Shown here in pieces: positions 9,043 to 19,420 of a stretch of DNA of 29,197 nucleotides (position 1 is the stretch's first letter; every line of letters begins with the position of its first letter). The stretch covers positions 1 through 29,197 of the forward strand of contig WMKJ01000136.1 in NCBI GenBank assembly GCA_009733715.1. Reading direction: 5' to 3'. The translations under genes were made by a program, and so were the position numbers. This stretch comes from Herpomyces periplanetae (Eukaryota > Ascomycota > Laboulbeniomycetes > Herpomycetales > Herpomycetaceae). The notes under the pieces are model-generated. The model did not search any database. It saw only the letters and a list, made by a program, of their open reading frames with translations, and had not been told where the DNA came from.

Positions 9043-11956
9043 CAGTTTGACTGATCAATAATTTACGCCGTTTAGCGTTAAAATTATCAGCCGTCGGTGA
9101 TGACGAAGTTACCGGAGATCCACGTTTACCGCTTCGTCTGCAATGTTCATATTTCATACTAACCAATGACACTTTATTACGAGGGGTGCTCGGTGGATCT
9201 TGAGTCTGCACCTCTAACTTTGTTGAATGGTCAGTATTTTCCACACTACCATTACCTTGGCCTTCCAACGGTAACTGTACCCATGAGGATTTTTCCCGTG
9301 GACATGGCTCTTCCCCCTCGCTCATTTGCACATCGCTATCTCTACCGGCATTGCGTTCCTTTGCCTTGCAATCTCCACTTTCACACCCATTCTCATTTGC
9401 GTAAATCAACTAAACCGAATGTGCATACGCACAAAATGAGTCATTCTGTTTCAATTATAAATAGCCACCATTCACCCACGTTAAACTTACCAAACTTTCC
9501 AACTTAACCCGCGGATCAAAATATAACTCCTTCTTTTTTCGCGTTGCTTCCATACTTTTATTTAAGTAATACTTGTCTGACCTTTCATTAGCTCCTGTCT
9601 TCTTGCCACTCCGTGCAATCAGAATGTTTTGCGCTTTGAGTTGACGTACTACCCAAGCCGCTGTTTGAACATCACTACCTGTATCACAAGATTCCCCAGT
9701 CAACTTTCCCTTCCAATTTTTCACCCAATTCCCATCGTCTGAACCAACTTACAGATCAGCTTTCGAAATGCTCCATCACTAGGATATCCAAATTGATCTA
9801 TCACCCGTATTGACATCCTAATCAATGCTAACCCCGCTAACTCGTTCAATAATTCACTTTCTTCTCCTACCAAACATTCGTAACATGCATGTTCAACCCC
9901 TAACCTTACATCGTCTCTTCCCTCGTATCCGTAGCACGTAATATGTTCCCACTGATGACAGAAATCGCAGCACACCATATCATCAATGTCCTCTTGGATA
10001 CCACATTGACATGATATCACATTTTGTGACTCATCGGAAGCTGCTTTTACTGCTACGGTACCCCTTCTGCCTTGAATCATTTGACGTGCTTTCTCACTCA
10101 GCCTTATCTTTTTCCCCGCTTCTTTTATCTCATCCAACATTGACCGACTTTCATCGCGCCCTACACTTGCCATTTGACTCGATCCTACCATAGGTTGTGT
10201 GTCACCGCCTCCCAGCTCCATTTTACGTGTCAAATCCAACATTTTTTGTAGCGCCTGTTTCGTTTGAACGTCTTCCGCTAACGCCCCATTTTCTGCTAGC
10301 TCTTGACTCGGTGTTGACTTATCTACCTTCTCCGATTCTTCGTTGATTTGTTCCTCCTCTTCCGCTTCGTTATAATGCTCGTCGTTTGTACTCTCTTCCC
10401 CCTTACATCCATTCGTTAATAATTCATTTGACCTCCCTCTAGTTTTTGAGCTTGCTAACCCGGGTACTTGTTGACTCTCTTCTAGGGTTCTCTCATCCGT
10501 TAATTCAGAACTGGTATCACGGTTAATATCCTCCCATGCGCTATCACATCCCGTCGTATTCACTCCTTCAACTTCCTTATCTTCATCTGCAAAACACTTT
10601 ACTACATCAGCATCACAGTCCACTTTATCACAAAATGCTAAATTTGCCGGAATAACTCGTTCAGGCGCAATCCCTTTTTCGTTTTCATCACCGGCATTCT
10701 CAAAGTATTCGTTATCAAGGTAAGATACGTTCAGTGCAATACTATTTATTATCGTTAGTATTCGTTCCAATCTGAAATCAAATAATCTTCCACCCACTTG
10801 TGAAATCCTGCTGCGTAAACTCCACACTTGTGCACGTATCTTTTCCACCCACTTCCACGTGGGAATACGTACTTAGTTTCAGTACACCTTTCAAATCCAT
10901 TTGGATTGTACGCCGGATCACAATCATTTGTGTAAAACAATTGCATACCGAGAAATCGTTTACCTATTCTAATAAATTAACCATTCCAAACTTGCGTTAC
11001 ATATACGTTTAATTGCAACTTACGCGGTAAGCTTGGGAACGTTTTACATAACTGGATAAGCTGTCGAATGAATAAATGCAACGAATATTTGGCCTTTTTC
11101 ATAGACATAACACGGCCAGATGAGTGTCGTAAAGAGATTTCAACCTTGCCAGGATCTGTTGCGCATTTATTATCCCGTGTGCTATAGTCAAATGAGAATG
11201 TATAACATTCAATGACATGTGTAGCACGTGCCGGATTCTCGAAGATCTTTAGCTGGAGTGCTCGTAATACACGCCGTTTTAGTGCATCAAATGCACCGTG
11301 CTCCTTAACTAATGTTAGCCGTCGTAATTGAGCAAATTGTCAAAGGTTAATTGAAAACAGTAGCACAATGTACAATGTACCACGCGGAGCATCGTATACT
11401 GCAGAGCGCAAACAGCTCTTACCAGCCAGTCCATAAATGTATCTGTAGCTAGGTTTCGCCCACGTTTCAATATAGCAATTCGAGTGCCTGTGCGCGAGTT
11501 TCGACCAGACTTTGAATTTCGTCCACTCGTTTGCTCATTGCTTGCCGCATAATCAGCATAGGACAAACGGGTACGCGAAGGTTCGTAAATGATATCATCA
11601 AATGATGACTCAATGAATAAATCTCTTAGTAAAATTTTTCATATATTTCCTGTATGTTAGTTCCCAACTATCATGATTAAAGGTCGCAACCATATGAAGC
11701 TTGTTTAAACGTACCGAAGGTACGCTACGCAACTAAGCTGTTCGATAAATGTTTAGTATAACCCATCGTACAAGTTAATATTGGATGGCTGCCAGGAAGG
11801 CTGTAATGAGATGAATGGGGTACTCGTAAAACTTACGGATCCATGTATAAAAATTTGTGCAAGTTCTAAACTTTGCGCTTCGCTAACTGTATTTTCAATT
11901 TTTAAACTGTTTTTACACCCAGTCTGTGTGCGCTGAGCTTGAAGAGTGAGTGACAT
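8984..11956 (-). CDS. hop1: Hop1-type meiotic HORMA protein (HORMA - PHD - winged helix), eight exons, 772 aa
   Basis: Axis protein of meiotic chromosomes: Hop1/HORMAD proteins promote homologue-directed recombination and checkpoint signalling in the nucleus. Exons (minus strand): 11956-11837, 11715-11737 (23 nt), 11624-11423, 11303-11024, 10963-10873, 10741-9753, 9678-9491, 9409-8984; the reading frame is kept throughout. The HORMA domain spans about residues 24-252: SEAQSLELAQIFIHGS, LSCVAYLRDLFIESSFDD, DTFMDWLEHGAFDAL, ENPARATHVIECYTF and RFLGMQLFYTNDCDP are all in the family order. A long acidic linker follows (about 260-475). The PHD finger is at 481-529 with zinc ligands C483, C485, C497, C500, H505, C508, C525, C528 and W503. 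A winged-helix-like segment follows at about 530-631, matching the PHD-wHTH chromatin-binding region known from fungal Hop1. The C-terminus is basic then Ser-rich and might hold the closure motif, which I cannot pinpoint. The HORMA C-terminal 'safety belt' looks short, so the exon 5/6 border is the least certain one. Confidence 0.85.
10742..10872 (-). other. hop1: Intron 5 of the Hop1-type gene (131 nt, perfect TACTAAC branch site)
   Basis: Donor GTACGT, the same donor type as follows the microexon; branch motif TACTAAC; acceptor AAATAG ending at 10742. Both borders are phase 2. A second possible donor, GTGTAC about 14 nt upstream, is also phase 2, so the exact 3' end of exon 5 is not settled. 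Confidence 0.65.
11715..11737 (-). other. hop1: 23-nt microexon of the Hop1-type gene
   Basis: Encodes LSCVAYLR, the conserved hydrophobic helix between IFIHGS and DLFIESSF in the HORMA fold. It is flanked by acceptor TCGAACAG and donor GTACGT, with an ATACTAAAC branch-like motif upstream. It ends in phase 2 and joins A-GAT-TTA at 11624. Without it the HORMA helix is missing and the frame is lost, so its inclusion is strongly supported. Confidence 0.8.
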
Positions 11957-11993
11957 TGGCGATTACGGACTCAAACGAATTGTATCCTCTCAT
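11913..11993 (-). promoter_or_regulatory. Upstream ORF overlapping the Hop1 start codon
   Basis: On the minus strand an ATG at 11993 opens a 26-codon frame that ends at a TAA at 11915-11913, inside exon 1 but in a different frame. If the transcript begins upstream of 11993, ribosomes starting there would pass the Hop1 ATG at 11956. Transcript start is unknown. Confidence 0.35.
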
Positions 11994-14780
11994 GTATTTT
12001 CACGCAGCGCAACTAAAACCAATTGAAGAAATTAGCAATAAAAGAGAAAATATTTTGAAAAATTAATGTCGTTCGCTAATGAGCTAGCCCGATACGACGA
12101 TTTAATCAAAATGACAACTTGTGAAATATCAAATTTGTTCAGGCTCAATTCCGTGCAGCTCCAGTATACTACAAGTATTATATTAAAACGTATATCTGAA
12201 AAATTTTAGCCGATGATATAGTTTGCCAATCGAATATAAATTCTGTAGTTAACGTATAGCCATTGAAGTAACTTAAAATTCAATTCAAGCCAAGATTGAC
12301 AGCTTCTCAAGATAAAATTGATTAAGGAAAAAAAAGATTCATGTTAAAAATGTTGGATAAGATAAATATATAAAATTGATCCAATCCTTACGCGGGGTAC
12401 AAGAGATCCAGGATATACATATAATTGTAAACTTAATACAGGTCATATTTCCAATATAATTATTGAGAGAAGTGAAACGATTAATCCTTCACAAATATTG
12501 TTGAGATATTTGCTGAGGATCATTTTCACTCTGCCAATATTTTCGCACATTCCCTATCCGTTCAAAATTGCATAAAGTGGCACGTGATTATTGATCAAGT
12601 TGTGCATGGGGCAAAGTGAAGTTAATTGAGTAAATGATTGAACTGATGGACGGTAGCATTGGAGTGGGAAGAGTAAGTTGTAATGAAGTGTGATTGGGAC
12701 ATGAAAATTGGTGGTAGGAGATTGGAAGGTTGGATTGAATGGTTCAATTTAATGCACGTTGAATTATATCTAATGGTATAAACTTTAGTGGTTATGTAGT
12801 ACACCATTTTTTTCCTGCAGGCTTTACTCAACTATATGATGGGTAGTTTAGGTTAAAATTGTATAATCTCGGTACTGCATGGATTAGTAAATACCCTTGC
12901 AGTGTCACATCTGCAAAAGTCTCCTAAGAAAACTTGAAAAAGAGTAGGCTTAGTAATTGGATTCTGGGAAGAAGTTTATCGCGAAGTGTTAACTACCCGA
13001 GGGGACTTTGGTTATTAGCTTGGAAACTTTGGAGTCATTGTCTAGTAGTTGGGCGAAAATTAGTAAATTTAATGCATAAATTTCGCTTTAACTTTCGAGA
13101 TATGTTGAATTGGGTGGGATAATCTACGTTTCGCCTCGTAAGGTGTAATTGACGCGAGATATTCCACATTTTTTTCAAATTTTATTACATTTTGTTTTAC
13201 ATATTTCATTTGACTCATTTTAATATGATTGGAGGACAAATAATAACCATAAACTTTTTATACAGAGGCCAACCCGATCGGCAATTGTGCATTAACATAC
13301 GTGCACGTACATATAAACGTATACGAACAGAAATTGTGTAGTTGGGTTTATAGCAGACTATGATTAGGCTTGCATAAAAAATTGAACGCGTTCACTTACT
13401 TGACATACTCAGACATAATACCTAACACGTATGCACGCACGTGTTTCAGATACCGGGGGTCGGGTTCTGGTTCGGTTATCGGGTGCAAGTCATTTATATT
13501 TCTGCAAACTTAATTTATTGTGAATTAAAATAATGAGAATCCGCTTATCCTCCCAATTCGCTTCCTCCGAAAGGAACCGTCGTCTCAACGAAATATCGGA
13601 GTATCACGTGATCAAGCCTTTTGAACAATGAATCTATGGTAAAGGGAACCATTTGGCTTGTTAGGCAAGTGTTTTATTTTTGCTGGTTGGTGTGCGTATT
13701 TTTTTTAAGTTTTGAGGAGTTTTATGCGCAATATGGTATTGCATGTGTAACCGTGTTTTAGTATAATTTTAACGTGCTGTTACTAAACGCGTCAAAATCA
13801 TCGACAATTTGAACAATAATTTTCAGCCTCACTTAGTTACTCTTGGTTAATCCTTTTTTGCTTACTAAAGTAATATTATTTTGCTTCGTAGTATGTTCTG
13901 TACATTTATATTGGTACATACAAGGGTTTAATGGTCCCGCTGAATGCAAATTTCATCATACTAAATCAAAACTCAAAGTATTTTACCCTTTTTGCCACAT
14001 GGCAGTTCCCGCTATGATATACTCACCCATCTCATTCAATTTAATTTTTTGTATGGTATACTATCTTAGCTTCTAAATGATCTTCAATTTTCTGCCATAT
14101 TGGGAATTATGGCGTGCAATCATTTGGGTCCTAGGTTTCAATTACAAGATAAAAGATATTATTAGCCGTGCAGTATCATCTATAGTTCTACATTTTATTT
14201 AGATATACAGTTGGTTAATTTAAATGTATTTAACATAATTATTCCGATCTGCAAGTAGTATCTCGTGTCATGCTATTCCATTCCATCTAAATTTATGCTA
14301 TAGTGTAATGTACCATATTATCACCTTACTACACTTAATTGAGCTACGCTGTACTAATTGTAATGGGTCATACATACTCTACATTTACCTTCCCATGTCG
14401 TGTCGACTCGGTTATAAATATATTCCGAGTTAGGTATTTTGATGTATTTAATTGTTAATCTCCAACTGAAATACCGTCCTGTAGGCTCTTTTCTTTAACT
14501 ACTAATGTGTTATGTGACAAATTGCTGGATGTCTTACTTCATCCAATCGTCCATCGTTGCATTCCGTATTTAGCAGGAATCATAGGTCTTAAGCAAACGT
14601 GAAAACATTTGATTCAAGGGTAGTGTGCTCCTAAACACACTCTCTTACTTTGAGTAGAAAAATTAGCATACGCTTCCGCAACAATGAAATCAACTCAAAT
14701 ACTTACCCACGTACACTAATTATGGTATTAAAAGGGTTTAATATGTACATACTTGCTAGATGATTCACATATCATCCCAA
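11994..14780. other. AT-rich intergenic region, no supported gene
   Basis: About 2.8 kb of AT-rich DNA with short frames only, most starting at TTG. I see no protein family, tRNA or structured RNA. A 12-bp perfect palindrome, TACGTGCACGTA, lies at 13298-13309. The hop1 promoter should be in its left part; CCAAT-type pentamers occur near 11955 and 12020 but are too common to call. Confidence 0.5.
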
Positions 14781-15745
14781 TCCTCACATACCTCTATGTA
14801 AAATTTGCCCACCTAAATTAATCGTTGCCTCCTTCTCATTTTCATCTGTTATCCGGATTGTCACATTTTTCTCTCTGTGGATTTATTCGACACATTTTCC
14901 CACTTAGCTTAATTATTCATTTACTATCTCGTCCACATTAATTCATTTCTCATCTTGCCCGGTTGTCTCATGGTTCCCTTATCTGCCCGCCAGCTCGCCC
15001 TTAAACCCATGCCCGCTCCTCCAACTTGTTATCTCCGTGCTACACCATATAAATACTTTACCACTAAATTTTGATAAATATCGTTAAAATTCCCTCCCCC
15101 TCATTGACCTACCCCTCATTGCCCACTAAATTTAACTATTAAACCCGATACCTCTCCTCAAATTTAACCACATCTCCTTCTTTTCGCCCTCTTCGTTCCT
15201 CTTCCCTATTCTCCTCAAACGTTACCTCCCACTCCCGTCCCCATCCCTTCTTCCAGTACCATAATCTTCGCTTCCGATTCACTCGCCCTCCTATCCCCCA
15301 GCCTATACATCAGCCACATCGGAAAATATTTGGTCCGCTCGCTTACTGAATTCTTCTCCACGTACGTCCCCGTGACCCAAATTCTTCTTTTCCACTGACT
15401 TCCCACATCTTATCCAACATTTCTCTTGACTATTTCCTCCATGTCGCGACTTTGCTCATATATTCTCTGTTAGTTGATAATTATCATCATGCTCACTTCA
15501 TTCGCGTGAACTTTAACTTGTCGAAAATTTCGTTACATATTTACATCGTTAAACTTTTATTCGTATTTTCTTTACGGTTTTACCTCTTTCATTCACTTAT
15601 CACCACCATTTGACGCTTGTCTACTTTTTCTCTTAATAATCCTTTACAACGTTTCCTCTACTTCATGCGTTGAAATTGTGCCATTTAGCTACGCATACAC
15701 GTCGTGTACTCTTACAGCTCGGCGGTACCCTCAATATTTCTCCTA
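14781..15745 (+). promoter_or_regulatory. Pyrimidine-rich leader/promoter region of the cdc4 gene
   Basis: The plus strand becomes strongly C/T-rich (for example 15181-15240 has only a few G) and remains so into the first coding exon. A TATA-like motif (CCATATAAATAC) is at about 15043. In the reading frame of exon 1 a TAG at 15686 closes the frame upstream, so ATG 15746 is the first in-frame start. Confidence 0.5.
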
Positions 15746-18700
15746 ATGTCTTCTACCACTTCTGATTCTCCTTTACAACTTTTCACCCGAATATCAAGAA
15801 CTACTATTCCCGACTCTTGCAAACCATCTCCAAACCCATCTCATCATTCCTCATCGCAACTTACCCCTTCCTCAAACACCCGTAATTTTATCCCAAAGGG
15901 TGATGATTACATTACCACGACCTCCTCTACCTCTGTCGCTACTTCTATTGCCTCTGCCACGGCTACTGCGAGTACGACCAACTTCACCTCCCAACAAACC
16001 ATTTCATCTACCACTCCATGCATCTTCCCTTGTCAACCTAAATTGACTTTTTCCTCTTCACTACTAAAATCATCAATCGATTCCTCAAAATATCCTCTTG
16101 CAACTGCTCCCATCCCTTCATGCTTACAAAATTTTCCCTTTGATTCCAAAAATTCAAAGTTTTCATTCCATAAGCCCACCTCCCCCGATACATCTCCATT
16201 CAAGGTATGTACCTATTATCGGATATACTGATGTTCCGATACCCCACTTTTTCACCTCATCCTGCAATATCTTCTATTTTTTCCCCGTAATTGTGCCTTT
16301 GCTCTGTTAAGTTTACTAAGTCGTTCATTTCTTTAGTCTCAATCATCACCATCCCCTCGTATCAACGATTTATCATCTGCTTCATCTGCCTGGCAGCATG
16401 ATTCAAGCGCTTCCCCGTCCTCTGCTAGCATACCTCTCTCATCCTCCATTCGTCAATCCACCGTTAATTTTCTCTCTCCTGGCTCTTTTCCCATAACTTC
16501 ATCCCCCGTTTGCCAAAATCAAGATAAATCAGTTATTTCCAATCCTGTTCACCAACAATGCCATTATTTTCCTAATAGACATTTATATTCAGCAAGCGGT
16601 ATTGAACCTATAACTTACTCCGATCTTGACTGCACTCCTACAGACTCCTTCGATACTGATTCATCAAGCAACTCGGCTGATCAACCTTCAAGAATTTTTG
16701 TCGATAACTATCCTACAATGGAACCTTCCCTATTGCGCAATCAACAATTTATGTCAAATAGGTCCTCCGTAGCTTCCTGTTCAGCTCCACGATCAACTCA
16801 TGATTCATTAGCTTCCTCATCCATATTCAAGCGCAAATGTCGTTCGTTTGATATATGTAAATCTCGTTTAAAACTTTCAAGTTCACGTCAAGTACAAACC
16901 GTTGAACCACGAAAAAGGTTACCCCTAAAATTTTTATCAAGTGGGTCGGAGTTGGTGAAAGGAGAAACGACGGCTAATGAACCTAGAGAGTCTTCATTCT
17001 CGCAAGTGTTCGGCACTTTCATTGCTGGAGTTTCACCAACCCCACCCATACTGGAAGATGATTTGGAGTCGTATTCTGTTAGCGACTCGCATGAATTTAC
17101 TTCGAACTCAAGTCATTCTAACTCGGCGTACCCGTTAACAGGCACGGAGAACTCTAGTTTACCTAGTCCTAGCCTGTCTCCTATAGCAGCCGCAGCTTCA
17201 GTGAGTGGAAACGGGGCGTTGGGGATGTCATCGAATAATGTGACAAGTGGACATAATGAACTTGACTTCTCTTACGGTTCTAGAAGGAGAGGCTTGTCTG
17301 ATACCATAGTTAATGAAGATGTCAGTCGAAATTCTTGCGCAAATCGCTTTACTAGGGATGGTATATTATCCAGTAATTTACCAGCTCATCAACTGGACAA
17401 TTTGGATGTTACCCTAGTTAAAAGTATGCCATATATTTTCGGGGCATTTGAAAAACTTTCTGAGCAAGAGCAAGCGTATTTCATGTTCCAGATACTACGC
17501 AGGTCGTCCAAATCTCTACTTCATTTCGTTGCTGATGTAGTCAATCCCGCCTTAAAGATTGATTTTCTTACTATGCTCCCCTTGGAGCTGGGTCTACGTG
17601 TATTGGATTTTTTGGATGTCCAAAGTCTATGCCGCGCAGCTTCGGTATCGAAAAAATGGCGACGCATTGTAGATACCAATGAAAAGGCTTGGCTCAATTT
17701 ACTCAAACGAGACGGTTACGATATCTCGATGCGGGAAATTGATCAAGCTATCGATGAGGGATGGGGTTGGCAAGATCCTTATGGTGATAATTCTTGCGAA
17801 ATCAATTTGCGTACGGTATATAAGGGGGATATATCCGATGAAGAATATTGGCCTAGCACCATCCCTGATACAGGCATGCTACAATCTAGCTATGAGTTAA
17901 AACGTAAAGCGTCGCTTTATCCTCAACGTTGTCGTAAACGTCGGAGAACCAATTGGACAACAGGACTCTCATCACTGAATTTTGAGGACACCTCAAATGT
18001 AACGATTCGTCCATATTATTTATCCCAGATGGGGCGAATGGCGATTCCAGAGGCCGAAATGATGACGAAAGGGAATAGTGGATCAAAGAATTTCCATTTA
18101 TTCAAAAGTTTATATCGGAGGTCACATGCCATTCGAAGGAATTGGATACGAGTGGACGCTCCACCCCGGCACTTGGCATTTCGAGCGCACCAGCGACACG
18201 TGGTCACTTGCTTACAATTTGATTCAGAAAAGATCCTCACGGGTAGCGATGATACTAATATACATGTGTATGATACACGGACGGGTGCTAAATTAGCAGT
18301 TTTATCAGGGCATGAGGGCGGAGTATGGGCTTTACAGTATGATGGGAATATCCTAGTGAGTGGTAGTACGGACCGGAGTGTACGGGTATGGAACATTAAA
18401 ACGGGAAAGTGTTTACACGTATTTCAAGGGCATACGTCCACGGTACGGTGTTTACTGTTACTAAAGCCCACAGTCATTGGGTATGATTCGAATGGACGGG
18501 CTATAGTGATGCCAAAGAAGCCATTAATCATTACAGGGAGCCGAGATTCAACGCTGAGGGTTTGGAAACTTCCAGGAGTTAATGGGCCGTCTGTATTACA
18601 AAGTAGCGGAGCTTTCAACGATACGGACAATCCTTACTTTGTACGAGTTTTATCAGGTCACCATCATAGCGTTAGGACGATTGCAGCTCACGGAGACACA

Positions 18701-19420
18701 TTAGTAAGCGGAAGTTACGATAATAGTGTGCGAGTATGGAGGATATCAACAGGAGAGATGAGGCACCGATTATTTGGACACGCCAGTAAAGTGTATAGTG
18801 TGGTATTGGATTACGAAAGGTCGAGGTGTATTAGCGGAAGTATGGATAGCTCGGTTAAAATATGGGATATTGAGAATGGAACTTGTATTGCGAATTTGGA
18901 GGGGCATTCAAGTCTAGTAGGATTATTGGAACTGCGGGCTGAACGTTTAGTGTCAGCGGCAGCGGATTCGACATTGCGAATATGGGATACGGAAACAGGA
19001 CAATGCCGGAGCACTCTTTTAGCGCATACAGGGGCGATCACGTGTTTTCAACATGATGGGGAGAAGGTTATTTCGGGTAGTGTGCGGTCTTTGAAAATTT
19101 GGGACATTCGAACGGGGAAATTTTTACGGGATTTATTAACAGATTTGAGTGGTGTATGGCAAGTTAAATTTGACAATCGCAGATGTGTGGCAGCGGTACA
19201 GCGAGATCGGCATACTTATATTGAGGTAAGGAGATAAAAGAGAAAAGTGAGGATATGCAATTGATAAGAAACATACGCTAACAGATAGAGAGAACAGGTT
19301 TTGGACTTTGGAGCGTCAAGGGACCAAGTCGACAAAGATTTATTAGGGGTTAGAACACTGGTGGATGATAATGGGCGAACAATTTTAGATGCAGACGACA
19401 CGGAGTACACTGAAGATTGA
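15746..19420 (+). CDS. cdc4: Cdc4/Pop1/Fbxw7 F-box WD40 protein, SCF ubiquitin-ligase receptor, 1156 aa
   Basis: Substrate receptor of an SCF (Skp1-cullin-F-box) ubiquitin ligase; known targets of the family include phosphorylated CDK inhibitors, cyclins and Gcn4-type regulators. Exons: 15746-16204, 16337-19225, 19298-19420, all joined at codon borders. Residues 1-510 are Ser/Thr-rich and disordered. A D (dimerisation) domain lies at about 515-565 (LSEQEQAYFMFQIL), the F-box at about 564-610 (LPLELGLRVLDFLDVQSLCRAA), and eight WD40 repeats run from 771 to about 1120. The three arginines that hold the phosphodegron in Fbxw7 (R465, R479, R505) are present as R833 (STDRSVRVW), R857 (HTSTVRC) and R894 (SRDSTLRVW). 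The NPYFVRVLSGH segment is typical of yeast Cdc4. The last exon supplies VLDF, which closes the propeller as in yeast Cdc4 (ILDF), plus an acidic tail. The long N-terminus makes it larger than yeast Cdc4 (779 aa). A Met30-type protein is excluded by the degron arginines and the D domain. Confidence 0.93.
16205..16336 (+). other. cdc4: cdc4 intron 1 (132 nt)
   Basis: Donor GTATGT after TTC AAG; acceptor TTCTTTAG before TCT CAA. Phase 0 and a multiple of three, but it contains an in-frame TGA. The frame is open on both sides, from ATG 15746 to the donor and from 16337 onward. Confidence 0.85.
19226..19297 (+). other. cdc4: cdc4 intron 2 (72 nt) before the last WD40 strand
   Basis: Donor GTAAGG, branch motif GCTAAC, acceptor GAACAG, phase 0. 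Splicing joins YIE to VLDF, the conserved end of the propeller. Reading through instead gives VRR and a stop. Confidence 0.88.

Noticed and set aside
13843-14076. 77-codon hydrophobic frame resembling a small membrane protein
   Set aside because: It starts at TTG, not ATG, lies in AT-rich spacer where Phe/Ile/Tyr codons are favoured, and has no family match.
15704-15745. Upstream extension of cdc4 exon 1 from a GTG codon
   Set aside because: The extension has no ATG and a TAG closes the frame at 15686; the ATG at 15746 is the natural start.
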